From Roseburia sp. (GTDB lineage Bacteria > Bacillota > Clostridia > Lachnospirales > Lachnospiraceae): a stretch of 64,000 bases of DNA. Where the stretch lies: positions 124,001 through 188,000 of the forward strand of contig JAFYVJ010000021.1 in the NCBI GenBank assembly GCA_017549185.1. The letters run 5' to 3'. Numbering within the stretch: position 1 is the first letter of the stretch; the number at the start of each line of letters is the position of its first letter. The notes beneath the pieces are model-generated. The model saw nothing but the letters and a program-made list of their open reading frames with translations. It ran no database searches and was not told the DNA's origin. The position numbers were made by a program, and so were the translations under genes. Below are positions 47,001-55,000 of the stretch, in pieces.

Positions 47001-47763
47001 TCCAATGCCTCCATATATGCCAGTAAGCTTTGGTGTTAGAAATAATGCTGAAGAAGATATGACATATAGATTGGTATTTGCATTCCCAGAAGGAACACAG
47101 ATGAATCCAATCAAGATTTCTGAACTTTATGAAGATGGTTTCCCATCATATTACGATGGACGTGTTGCTGAAGGTGGTAATGGTATCTACTATACTTACA
47201 CAGCAGAATACACAGGTAATGTATTGTTCTCTTTTGCAGAACACACTGCAAATGTAAATGGTGAGATTGTAGTTCAGAATACCAGAAGTTACAAACAGTT
47301 ACAGTTATCTGTAGATGCAGTAAATGACATTATTTCAATGCCAGTAGAAGAAGGTGATGTGCTTAATATCAGCGTAGGTGTATTACCAGCAGCTGATTGG
47401 TCATATCCTGCAATGGGTTATTCAATGTCAGTAGCATTTGAATATCCACAGGGAAGTGCACAGAATCCAGTTGTATTAGCTGTTAGAGAAATTCCAGGTT
47501 CAATTAATGTAACAGTTCCAGCAGGTGAAACTGTATATTACGGAGCACAGGGAATTGGTGGATATGTAATGACAATTAATGATGCAGCAACATGTTCTGT
47601 ATTACACGATGGAGTTACATATGAAGCAGAAGAAGGCGTTGTTGAGTTAACATTGAATATGCCAATGATGTATATTAGACCAGTAGTGTTTGCTATTACA
47701 AACAGTGGTGATGCAGAGATGACATATACATTAAATTTCTCAATTGCTGAGGTAACAGAATAA
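41077..47763 (+). CDS. Giant secreted protein with Ig-like (Big_2) domains and C-terminal repeats
   Basis: 2228 residues; ATG 41077 follows aaaggagagaaaaggga. Signal peptide at 1-35, cleaved near SEAAA. The N-terminal 950 residues hold at least five Ig-like modules of the bacterial Big_2 type, visible as VKSSNESVATV, FTTSNAKVATVDKNGVITAN with GSATITVVP, VTSSNENVVKVLG with GKGTAKVTV, and KNYISVANGVVTAKKA. A middle part (about 950-1560) has repeated coiled or alpha/beta segments. The end consists of six repeats in the order A-B-A-A-B-A, starting near residues 1581, 1681, 1805, 1908, 2010 and 2130; type A has VPAGETxxY and MPMMY-RPVVFAITN. No LPXTG, SLH or membrane anchor at the C-terminus (SIAEVTE). 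A surface or adhesion role is inferred. Confidence 0.88.
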   Translation: MNKYFKHTKKLLFLVATMVMMLATTLVVLGAVPSSEAAAKYSPLTILKVGTHTFDSKKDQYKYDAFGNKTIGTAKPVIYTNGYTAAEDDWMGNQPQFEVDLNGTDGFEMVELDNFIKLEVSARVGYDTNADGKVDAYTNGLYNVKSSNESVATVIQGTEPNWDNEGNEYESQYIIITAGKKTGTATIKLTEANPENPKKPKTATVKVTVKKLVDDIGFDADVVKADENDELYTEVGVKGKVTLGTTPTVDASKKNIKYVLDATAKKYISVNAKGVITGTKSTADLEGGYVTVRVVAQDMQYNYYDSKWQVKKATWGINETIKVYVADPAVKSAKILNVAFAKDTTEANYKDGKAAQAYAAIPMVTNTSSDAHTFKLQVAAYSGAKWSGAEKVNAVRFTTSNAKVATVDKNGVITANANGSATITVVPADGVALSGKEALKVTVKVTTDVEKIETANTDVETFAGKVYTIKANVNAGVSNAKAKGLAYEISSAIPAGWTGSKDEADAFKAHVLAVSKEANVAKGKIRSDKEGKVVVRVYLKDAAVAAAYPGIEKNITINFVDPIKTITATVPVYQDIYKDPKNEIKFDHTPIKDAATTTLYVDRNSFDYTDNWEMVTETVNDTCVIKTTVAKQFTGAANLDDLLVPGKEKLSVTSSNENVVKVLGKVEGGFEVQAVGKGTAKVTVAATDGSKVKKVVTINVVQKVNEINVANAAGGEIYLAPDNKGVTKTTFKATTNADANNKGVTYTFIPNYKLMQGLGTIYGKLEKKTSSISLTKADNAILFPEGGNTEPVLLGTLKVTAKDALYFEKYVAPEVNHLAHSTEIKVYAVKQAAYVDKGLLDTIVSDMVKAVADGEEGITLYKGDKLDLAAALEIPAYITDRAITWSVGETNKDTDKNYISVANGVVTAKKATLPGDNVTVNLVMNTLDVAGNIVKVGTEVQVRVIPSQAEFNNELNTQITSVLKENDYTWLGAKPKFDAKKATLTLTISDITMGRDAANAEMKEQLINVVDVLKDATDVVKAVTATKYSSISVYDAVAGKTWTLQLADDKIVVFENGEKVGTYAALADAKADVASRITNDIDDIVEWANRKLVVTLNAYSTASVAGTDRAEQYNTKYYTTQYTVAVDVSDKDIEAFIDSKVENAVAAFAAKNAGKEASTGIESVKYDASKNATVVEIFDGGLAIESVLPIVKADAVASLEDIFANAVNAKVEIVDNENLRRFVEFNRHENSDVENLITKLYTELTKELGANATMKDLEGIRVYATVDFNYAGKVYAKSYEVTFKRTVVAVDAEVDERINAFINGLEANPYGTIEYSDVDNMAIVTVTDYDATLQDAARAVVGKVEGFVNTLTNDAYAESAKINNVTVGESEDGIGRITATDILQIIKPAWYTEGGVSARQLSELIGTTAVVEVTYDQGQVLYYIVKFQADYDQTNAKIAAAIDAQINEINWTELTDELIILEASREDSNTVVVAVNETKANEAIDKLNGTGLYTMIEAILTEAEANSGKTVTLTAGKKFVSVELATNTMTVSEMVAKLAIKNVGSLSKTPFNITIELVDGRTIDYVIEFVNANCNGGIKRNPVAVPMLEEGASSISFDATVKAGKVVYYSGNIGEMIMTVTGKDAYVVYRGKTYTAVDGVVTVAIGEANMWNPATPAIGNLGKKDATYKVEFAYPVGHSMNPEAISELSAFESYYEGTVEAGNSRGYSYAYKAVEDGTVTLWFAEVPADVEAYIEVNTTASYKVYTLDEDGVEDWKGDKFLTVPVKAEDILTIRVGAWPDVNFVYPEMPYSLAATFAYPEGHESNPVDLGTIEVPDYGTSVKVTVPAGETLWYQAKEIGGLVMTINNANGCTVSHDGATFEAVDGVVEFTLNMPMMYVRPVVFAITNGGETEATYTLELTYPLGSEQNPIMETPTRTATGYVLVLDVPAGEEVYYQAYNIGGMELTTATAEACTIIHAGNEFEAKDGVVELVLETPMPPYMPVSFGVRNNAEEDMTYRLVFAFPEGTQMNPIKISELYEDGFPSYYDGRVAEGGNGIYYTYTAEYTGNVLFSFAEHTANVNGEIVVQNTRSYKQLQLSVDAVNDIISMPVEEGDVLNISVGVLPAADWSYPAMGYSMSVAFEYPQGSAQNPVVLAVREIPGSINVTVPAGETVYYGAQGIGGYVMTINDAATCSVLHDGVTYEAEEGVVELTLNMPMMYIRPVVFAITNSGDAEMTYTLNFSIAEVTE

Positions 47764-47798
47764 TACGTTGATGTTAGTTAACAAGTAAAGATTCATGT

Positions 47799-47830
47799 AC
47801 TGACTCATCCGCATTGGCGGATGAGTCAGT
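47799..47830 (+). terminator. Hairpin after the giant surface protein gene
   Basis: A 14-bp perfect stem (ACTGACTCATCCGC, loop ATTG, GCGGATGAGTCAGT). Only TT follows, and the next start codon is 26 bases away, so it may be a partial terminator. Confidence 0.7.
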
Positions 47831-47856
47831 TTCATGATAAAAAAGAAAGAAAATTT

Positions 47857-48819
47857 ATGCGAAAAGTAACAAAAGTAGTAACATTTTTAATGATTTTTGC
47901 ATTGTTGGTAATGCCAACAGTCAATGTTATTGCAGGTATTAATGAGAATGAGCAAGAACTGATTAATATTGGTAACGGTGTTTTTACCTATAATGGTGTG
48001 GACTATGTTGCAACACAGGCAGCAAAGGATAGGGTTTACAATTACTTGAATCAGCCGGATGTAAATCTGAGTGCATCACAGGCAGCAGAGGCTCAGGGAG
48101 AATTCTGGGGTAATCTGGCTACTGGTATCGCAGATGGATATTTGGTTCCACTGAATCCACCTTCAGAAGGAAATAATTCTGGAAATACATCGGGTGGAAG
48201 TGGCTCTAATTCAGGAAATACAACCGGAGGAGGCAATTCTAGTTCTGGAAATGTAACTGATATTCCGAATAATACGACACCTGAAGCAGAGGTAACATAT
48301 ACTTACAAAGATATGGCCAATATTATGTATGCAAAGCAGGCTGTTAATGTAAGAAGTTTACCTAGTACTGATGGTGAACGTATTGGTTCATTATCTGCGG
48401 ATCAGGAAGTGAAAGTAATTGGTCAGTGTATTGAGACAGGTTGGTATCGCATTTTGTATAATGGTGTTGTAGCATATGTTTCTGACAATTACTTAATTGA
48501 TGATATTCCGGTAGTAGAAACAGAAGAGACTGAGGTGACAACAGAGGATTCGACCGAGATATTAGAGACAGAGCAGACAACAGAGGGAGAAATGACTGAA
48601 TCTGTGAATGAGACAGATGGAGTGGAAGAGACAGAAGTAGCCACAGATATCGAGTCTGAAATAACTGAGACTGAAGTAGAAACCGAGACAGAAACTGTTC
48701 TGCGAGAAAAGAATTTTAATAAAGGTCTTAATATGACCACAGTGGCAATAATTACCGGTGGTATTGTATTAGTTGCAGCTGTTATTATAGTAATTAGTCA
48801 CAAAAATAGAAGATTTTAA
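47857..48819 (+). CDS. SH3-domain surface protein with C-terminal membrane anchor
   Basis: 320 residues from ATG 47857 (aaagaaagaaaattt upstream, weak site; longer in-frame start at 47821 lies in the hairpin). Signal peptide at 1-28. A Gly/Ser/Asn-rich linker (about 108-145) leads to an SH3b domain at about 165-215 (AVNVRSLPSTDGERIGSLSA, CIETGWYRILYNGVVAYVSD). A Glu/Thr stalk of about 70 residues follows, then a membrane helix (VAIITGGIVLVAAVIIVI) and the basic tail SHKNRRF. The SH3b domain suggests cell wall binding, so it may bridge membrane and wall. It lies between a giant secreted protein and the CpsBCD module. Confidence 0.82.
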   Translation: MRKVTKVVTFLMIFALLVMPTVNVIAGINENEQELINIGNGVFTYNGVDYVATQAAKDRVYNYLNQPDVNLSASQAAEAQGEFWGNLATGIADGYLVPLNPPSEGNNSGNTSGGSGSNSGNTTGGGNSSSGNVTDIPNNTTPEAEVTYTYKDMANIMYAKQAVNVRSLPSTDGERIGSLSADQEVKVIGQCIETGWYRILYNGVVAYVSDNYLIDDIPVVETEETEVTTEDSTEILETEQTTEGEMTESVNETDGVEETEVATDIESEITETEVETETETVLREKNFNKGLNMTTVAIITGGIVLVAAVIIVISHKNRRF

Positions 48820-48843
48820 AAATAGATGGTGTAGGTAGGTGTC

Positions 48844-49566
48844 ATGAAGTATACAGATATACATAGCCATATCTTACCTGGAGTAGATGATGGCGCTGCT
48901 GATATGGAGGAAACTTTGGAGATGCTTAAAGAGGCATATGAGCAGGGGGTCCGTACAATTTTTGCTACACCTCATTATATTCCAGGAAGAAAAAAGAAGA
49001 GTGCAGAAGAACTCCGCCAGATACATGCAGAAGTGTGTGTAGCAGCGAAGGAAAGTATGCCAGATTTAAAGATACTTCTAGGCAATGAGATATATTGCAG
49101 AGAGGGTGTTTTGAGTAGTATCACAGAGGGGAGAGCTCTTACTCTGGCAGATACTGCGTATGTATTGTTAGAATTTTCAACACATATATCCTACAAAGAA
49201 TTGTTTGGATATATTAAAGCTATATCGGGGAAACATTATAGACCGATTATCGCCCATGTAGAGCGATATGGATGTTTGTACCGGAAAGAAGAATTGATAC
49301 GCGAACTTATCGGTGCAGGAGCGTATATTCAGATGAACACAGAAAGCCTTCCGGGAGGAAGTTTTAACAGACAGGCAGCGTATTGCCGGTCACTATTGGA
49401 AAAAGGATATGTGCATTTTTTAGGAACTGACTGCCACAATATGCAGGCAAGAAAGCCGCAGATGCAGACAGACTTATTCAAAATAAAATATGCACGTTAT
49501 GAAGAACAGATAAACAAAATTATGTTGCATAATGTTGATTGTCTTTTGACAAACAAATGGATATAG
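48844..49566 (+). CDS. CpsB/CapC-type PHP-domain tyrosine phosphatase
   Basis: 240 residues, the typical length. PHP-domain metal ligands are visible in DIHSHILPGVDDGA, FATPHYIP, GNEIYC, IAHVERYG and GTDCHN. CpsB-type phosphatases remove phosphate from the tyrosine tail of the kinase coded two genes downstream. The three genes form the sequence phosphatase, modulator, kinase, as at the start of many capsule operons. ATG 48844 follows gtgtaggtaggtgtc. Confidence 0.93.
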   Translation: MKYTDIHSHILPGVDDGAADMEETLEMLKEAYEQGVRTIFATPHYIPGRKKKSAEELRQIHAEVCVAAKESMPDLKILLGNEIYCREGVLSSITEGRALTLADTAYVLLEFSTHISYKELFGYIKAISGKHYRPIIAHVERYGCLYRKEELIRELIGAGAYIQMNTESLPGGSFNRQAAYCRSLLEKGYVHFLGTDCHNMQARKPQMQTDLFKIKYARYEEQINKIMLHNVDCLLTNKWI

Positions 49567-49591
49567 TTTAAGAGAGAAAGGTTTAATTGAT

Positions 49592-50320
49592 ATGAATCCA
49601 GCAACAGATGAAATTGAAATTGATTTACTTGAGATATTTTATGTAATAAAAAGCAAGATGTTAATCATTCTTGCAAGCATGATTGCTTTCGGTGGAATCA
49701 TGTTTGGATATAGTACACTGCTTGCACAGCCGGTGTACCAGTCAACAGCAAGAATGTATATATTGTCACAATCGACCTCATTAACTTCATTGGCAGATAT
49801 TCAGGTGGGTACATCCCTGACACATGACTATAAAGTAATGATTACAAGTAGAACTGTGGTAGAGCAGGTTATTGAAAACTTGCAATTGGATTGTACTTAT
49901 GGTCAGATGCTTGAACAGATATCGATAAACAATCCAAGTAATACACGTATTATCGAGATTACGATTCAGGATAATGTTCCGGAAGATGCTAAGCTTATCG
50001 TGGATGAATTTGTAGAAGTTTCCAGAGAGAAAATTTCTTCCATCATGGTAACGGATGCTCCAAGTGTAGTGGATTATGGTAATATGCCAATCGGCCCAGT
50101 GAGTCCTAATGTTATGAAAAATACTGCAATCGGTGCAATCTTAGGTGCATTTTTAGCAATAGCAATTGTAATTGTAATCTTCCTCATGGATGATACAGTT
50201 AAGAATGCGGATGATGTAGAGAAATACTTAGGACTTAACACATTGACAAGTGTTCCTTTAAAAGAAGGAGAGAAAAAGGCTAAGAAGAAATTCTTGCCTA
50301 GAATGGGAGGTAAGCGCTAA
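49592..50320 (+). CDS. Wzz/CpsC-type chain length determinant, tyrosine kinase modulator
   Basis: 242 residues. Two membrane segments (about 26-47 and 175-200) enclose an extracellular loop. The opening EIEIDLLEIFYVIKSKMLII is the Wzz domain start; GNMPIGPVSPN is the proline-rich segment before the second helix. Its cytoplasmic tail (DTVKNADDVEKYLGLNTLTS, basic end) activates the BY-kinase in known systems. It overlaps the kinase gene by one base. In capsule operons it controls polymer length. Confidence 0.93.
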   Translation: MNPATDEIEIDLLEIFYVIKSKMLIILASMIAFGGIMFGYSTLLAQPVYQSTARMYILSQSTSLTSLADIQVGTSLTHDYKVMITSRTVVEQVIENLQLDCTYGQMLEQISINNPSNTRIIEITIQDNVPEDAKLIVDEFVEVSREKISSIMVTDAPSVVDYGNMPIGPVSPNVMKNTAIGAILGAFLAIAIVIVIFLMDDTVKNADDVEKYLGLNTLTSVPLKEGEKKAKKKFLPRMGGKR

Positions 50321-51069
50321 TGAAGAGACAGTTAGTATTTGAAAAACTGGAAAAGCTGGATTACGCCACAAGAGAAGCGTTTAACTCTCTTAGAACAAAT
50401 TTACAATTTTGTGGTGACGATGTAAAAGTAGTTATGTTCACCAGCTGTACACCAAATGAAGGTAAGAGTACAGTAACTACAGAATTATGTCGTTCTCTTG
50501 GTGAAGATAATAAAAAAGTTATCTTAATCGATGCTGACTTGAGAAAATCCGTAATGGTTGGTCATTATGGAATTCGTTCTGAAAGTGAAATCTTTGGATT
50601 GTCTCATTATTTATCAGGACAGAAGAAGAAATCGGATGTTATTTATCCAACAAATCTTGATAATGTAGATATGATTTTAGCTGGTCCGGTTGTACCAAAT
50701 CCGACAGAACTTTTGGGAAATCATTATTTTTCAGAACTTATTGATGAATTGAGACAGGAATACGATATGGTGTTAGTAGACTGTCCACCTATTGGATGGG
50801 TTATCGATGCGGCAGTTATTGGACCAAAAGTAGACGGTGCTATTATTGTAATTGAAAGTGGAGCCATCAGTTATCGCTTCTTACAGGATATTAAGAAACA
50901 GATTGAGCTTACAGGTTGCCGTATTTTAGGCGCTGTAGTGAATAAAGTAGAACGAGGCAAAGGTGGCTATTATAATCGTTATTATGGCGGTAAATATGGT
51001 AAGTATGGCAAATACAGCAAATATGGAAGTAAATACGGTCAGTACGAGAAGTATGGCGAAGAAGATTAA
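50320..51069 (+). CDS. CpsD/CapB-type bacterial tyrosine kinase
   Basis: 249 residues. The BY-kinase P-loop motifs are in order: Walker A CTPNEGKSTVTTEL (about residues 45-58), Walker A' VILIDADLRKS, Walker B MVLVDCPPIG. The C-terminus from about residue 217 has eleven tyrosines among Gly and Lys (YYNRYYGGKYGKYGKYSKYG and on), the autophosphorylation cluster, longer than in many relatives. The CpsC product activates it and CpsB reverses it. No polysaccharide synthesis gene follows within the window. Confidence 0.95.
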   Translation: MKRQLVFEKLEKLDYATREAFNSLRTNLQFCGDDVKVVMFTSCTPNEGKSTVTTELCRSLGEDNKKVILIDADLRKSVMVGHYGIRSESEIFGLSHYLSGQKKKSDVIYPTNLDNVDMILAGPVVPNPTELLGNHYFSELIDELRQEYDMVLVDCPPIGWVIDAAVIGPKVDGAIIVIESGAISYRFLQDIKKQIELTGCRILGAVVNKVERGKGGYYNRYYGGKYGKYGKYSKYGSKYGQYEKYGEED

Positions 51070-51335
51070 ATAGCTATCTTCTAGAATGTATAACGTGTAG
51101 AAAATGGAATGTTATAAAATCAACCATTTACTACAACAAACTTTCGTTTGGCAACATTAAAAAACGCAACGACCTTAGGAATATCTCGTATGGGAATCTC
51201 TAGAAAGTGCAAATATTTTAAAACAGTAAATTTAGTTGTGTTAGAGAAAAGTTTAGAAATTCTTTTCGCAGAATGCCGGAATAACGTTTTGTATCCACCA
51301 ACGAGTTGGACAAACGAACCGAAATGACTGCATAT

Positions 51336-51391
51336 AAGGGACTTGACTCATAGGTATTAGAATCATCAAATATCTATAGGTCGAGTCCCTT
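51336..51391 (+). ncRNA. Long imperfect hairpin inside the 815-bp element
   Basis: A 23-bp stem with one mismatch and several G-U pairs (51336-51358 with 51369-51391) around a 10-nt loop. It starts AAGGGACT and ends AGTCCCTT. The presence of G-U pairs suggests that the structure matters at RNA level on the plus strand. Confidence 0.5.
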
Positions 51392-51580
51392 TGAATTTTA
51401 ATGATAAGTAGAATATCCTATTTCATACCTTGATGAAGCGAAAATATCAGCATATTATTGAATTTTATTTCAAAAAAATCTCTTTAAAAGAATGATTTTT
51501 TTGATATGATAAGAGGATTTTTTGTATAACACAAATATAAGCAGCATTATAACTATAACTTCAAGAAGTTATTATGCACA

Positions 51581-51751
51581 TTGGGTATTAGCATTTCTTT
51601 TTTCTATATAATACCCAAGTTTTTTTGAAAATTGGGTATAGAAAATTGCCTGTTATATTCAGTATCCAATTTTGTTGAAAAAAGAGCTATTTTTATCTGT
51701 TTTTCTGAGATTTTTGGGTATAAAAACCAATTCGAGTTCTACGATACCCAA
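51581..51751 (+). repeat. Three successive TTGGGTAT/ATACCCAA hairpins
   Basis: Hairpin 1: TTGGGTATTA (51581-51590) with TAATACCCAA (51609-51618), followed by GTTTTTTT, terminator-like. Hairpin 2: about 51631-51670, imperfect. Hairpin 3: TTGGGTAT (51714-51721) with ATACCCAA (51744-51751). The same word thus opens three consecutive stems. Confidence 0.6.
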
Positions 51752-51933
51752 CTACTAAAATTTAAAATCACAAATAGTTTGAAATACCAAAGAATCTTCT
51801 ATAAATAAGGTGCGCAGGGTTCTCCTATGTCTGCATTCTGCTAAACGAAAGTTTGTTAAAACAGATAATTGATTTTGTAACATTCCATTTTCTACACGTT
51901 ATAAATTTTATTATGAGTTTGGAGAAGGGTGTA

Positions 51934-51963
51934 TTGTACAAATACAATATAGCGTGATACAAT
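51934..51963 (+). promoter_or_regulatory. Candidate promoter of the 1858-residue protein gene
   Basis: TTGTAC (51934-51939), 18-bp spacer, TACAAT (51958-51963), just outside the right end of the 815-bp element and 83 bp before the start codon. Confidence 0.5.
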
Positions 51964-52045
51964 ACTGAGATATAATAAAGAGATATTTACACCAAGATGT
52001 GTTCGGATATACATTCAAGTTCTAAGATGAGGGGAGTATCAGGAT

Positions 52046-55000
52046 ATGAAAAAACATATGGTAAAGAGAATTTTAGCAGGATGTCTTGCAATGCTGTTAT
52101 TGTTTTCAGATGTAGCAGGTGTTTTTGCAGCAGAAGCGAGTGAGATACTAGAGAATATGGAATTCATCGCAGATATAGAAATGACAGAGGGAGCAGAAAC
52201 TATAGAAAATATAGCGTATGCTGAGATGGTAGAGGAAATAGAAGTAGTAGAAAGTACAGATAACATAGAGAGTACGAAGAACGTAGGAAATTTAGAAATC
52301 TTAGAGGATACGGGATTTTCTGAGAGTACGGAAAATACTGAACTTGGCGAGGAAAATATTGAACCTACAGAATCTATACAAAGTACAGAATCGACAGAAG
52401 ATGTAGAATCCATAGAAGATACAGAATCAATGGAAGATGCAGAATCCGTAGAAGATGCAGAATCTGTAGAAAATACAGAATCAATGGAAGATGCAGAATA
52501 CGTAGAAGATACAGAATCAATGGAAGATGCAGAATACGTAGAAGATACAGAATCAATGGAAGATGCAGAATCTGTAAAAGATACAGAATCAATGGAAGAT
52601 GCAGAATCCGTAAAAGATACAGAATCAATGGAAGGTATAGAATCAACAAAAGATACTGAGTTTACAGAAAACGAGATTATAGATACGGGTGAACTGACAG
52701 TGATGCAGCCTTGTGAAGATGAAGGTCGGATGACACAAGTTGCAGTGTTAACTTATGTGGATGAAGCCGGTGTTTTGTGTACATACGAGTCAGAAAATTT
52801 GCTCTCAGCAGTAGTAAAAATCAATGAACTGGCTGTGAAGCGAGATTATAAGATTAGCCTTAATTCTAATAGGGCAGAAGAATATGATTTTGTTTTGCCA
52901 AATGCTAAATGTGTAGATACCTTAACGATGGAAGGAATAGGGGACGGAGTGACTCTGGGTTGTGATGGAAAAATAGCATTAACTTCGTCAATAATTTTAA
53001 AGAATCTTTCCTTAAAGAATGAGGCGGCATATACGATATCTCTTGGTAATTTTAAACTGACTATTGATGAAAATGTGAATTTTAATACAAGAGTAAATAT
53101 AACCAGTGATAAAAAGGGAAGTCTGGCTGTGACAGAGTCTGGGGTACTTAGCAATGTAGATAGTCTAAATGTCGCAATATTGGTTAACAAAGGTGAGATA
53201 ACAGCAGATACTGTGAAAATTACAAACGCCCAGCTGAATAATGGGCATTTATATTCGAATGGAACCATTCAGATTGCGGATATGACTTTGGAAGGGAAAG
53301 TTGTAGTTTCAGCAGAAAAAGATTTTAAGGTGACAGGGAAAGTACATAGTGCAACAGATGATGCAACCTTTTATACGAGGAAAAATGCAAAGGGGGCTCC
53401 ATATTTAACCATCAATGGGACTGTAACGAAAGAAAACTTAAAGGATAGAATCAAAGTAGGGGTATTCGAACCAGATCTAGACATGTTGGTAAAGTTAGAA
53501 GGCGGAAGCCTGCTACTTAATGCGAAGACAGCAACCGCAGATCTATTTGAACCGGTACAGGAAAATGTTGGTAATCTAAGTGCGTATCCAAAAGAGGGTG
53601 GTTATTTTTTACAAAAAAATAAAACTGGTATTTATGTATTTTATGAGGATGAGGCAAAAATTGCACTTTGTGCAGGATATAACGATAATGGTGATTTGGA
53701 GAACACAGAAGTACTGGGGTATTTTTCGACGTTAGCGAAGGCCGTTGCCGAGATAGAAGCACGCAAAGATTCAAAAGCAGTATATACGATTGTTTTATTG
53801 AGCGATGTAAATACAATAGAAACACCATCTGCTTTGAATTTGCCATCTAAAGCAGCAAGTGTGTCGATTACAAGTTATAAAAATAAGCAGTTTAATATTT
53901 TTTATACAGGGAACATTACTTTGAAAACACATACAGAGTTTAGGAATGTGTGTTTTAGTCCGATGAATGCGAAGAAACAGGGAATAGCATCGAATATTGT
54001 GGCAGGAAAATTTAATTTGTACTTACGGAATGTTACTGTTACTGATATGCAAGGGATGGATATAAAAGATATTTCCGGAAGTAATGTGCAAAGTACTACG
54101 ATAGAATCCTGTGAAATGGAAGTATTGGGAAATATTTCGGGTTCAAAGGAGCTTGTAATAAAGGACTCGTTGACTGTAAAAGGAAATGTAAAAGCAGGAA
54201 CGATTATTATTGAGAATGGTTTTTGGGACGATCAAGAGGGCGAAAACGTTCTGCATGTGGGCGGAACATTTTCTGCAACGAAACTCATAATGCGAGGGCA
54301 GGCAGTGCTAGATGTAGCTGGTGCAGTCACTGTTACGGATATCAGCAATGATAAGACTGAGAATATTGCAGATTCGCAAGTGAATGTAATATCTTACGGA
54401 AAAAATAGCAAAGGTCTGTCAAATCTTAATATAAAAGGAGTGATAGGGGGAAATAATGATATTCCGCTGGAACTTCGTTACGGTTTGGGTGCGGTGAAGA
54501 AGGCAGATTATCAAATTGCCGTGAATCAAAATAAGATTACATTGAATAGTAAAAAGTCGTTGGCTACAATGCCAAAGGTAGCACTATCAGAGGTGGCGTT
54601 TTATTTAGGAGAGATAAAACTTGGTAATAAAGAAGTTGTGAAAGCCAATAAAGGGGTGTACATTACAGATATTTCAGCAAATCCAAACGTAGTTTTGCTG
54701 ACGGAAAAGGTGAATGATACAGAGACATCAAGTTACTGTCTGGACTTTTCACAGGCAATAAATGAGATTAATAATATTGGGGAAGTGGATGCGGATTACA
54801 CCATACGAATAGGGCTTTTAGCAAAAGAGAGTCTTGCTTCAAATCTTGTGGATACGAATACGACAGATACGAAAAAAGTTAGTGCTGTTACGATGCCAAA
54901 GAAGGGAATGGCGGCAACGCTTACTATTATTTCAGATGAAGGCGAAAGTCTGTCATACAGTGGAAACGTGGCTTATTCGGGCAAGCTGGTTGTTTCAAAT

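Larger units (their letters stand above)
51089..51903. mobile_element. Non-coding 815-bp element with 61-bp terminal inverted repeats
   Basis: The left end (51089-51149) and right end (51843-51903) are inverted copies. Their outer 35 bases match at 34 positions and their inner 15 bases (AACAAACTTTCGTTT) match perfectly; the 11 bases between are diverged. The tips read TATAACG/CGTTATA, so TA may be the target site duplication, as in IS630/Tc1/mariner-type MITEs. No reading frame over 60 codons lies inside. Next to the left inner repeat the words AAAAAACGCAACGACC resemble the hairpin at 23.74 kb. It fills nearly all of the 976-bp gap after the kinase gene. Confidence 0.75.

Noticed and set aside
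51070..52045. An insertion sequence with transposase
   Set aside because: Neither strand has a frame above 60 codons in the element, so only a non-autonomous element can be supported.
52374..52649. Long minus-strand frame of Leu/Ile repeats
   Set aside because: It is the antisense reading of the 36-bp coding repeat; the periodicity of the plus-strand gene creates it.
52402..52650. Regular repeats resembling a CRISPR array
   Set aside because: Units are directly adjacent, in frame, and code for protein; there are no unique spacers and no cas genes.
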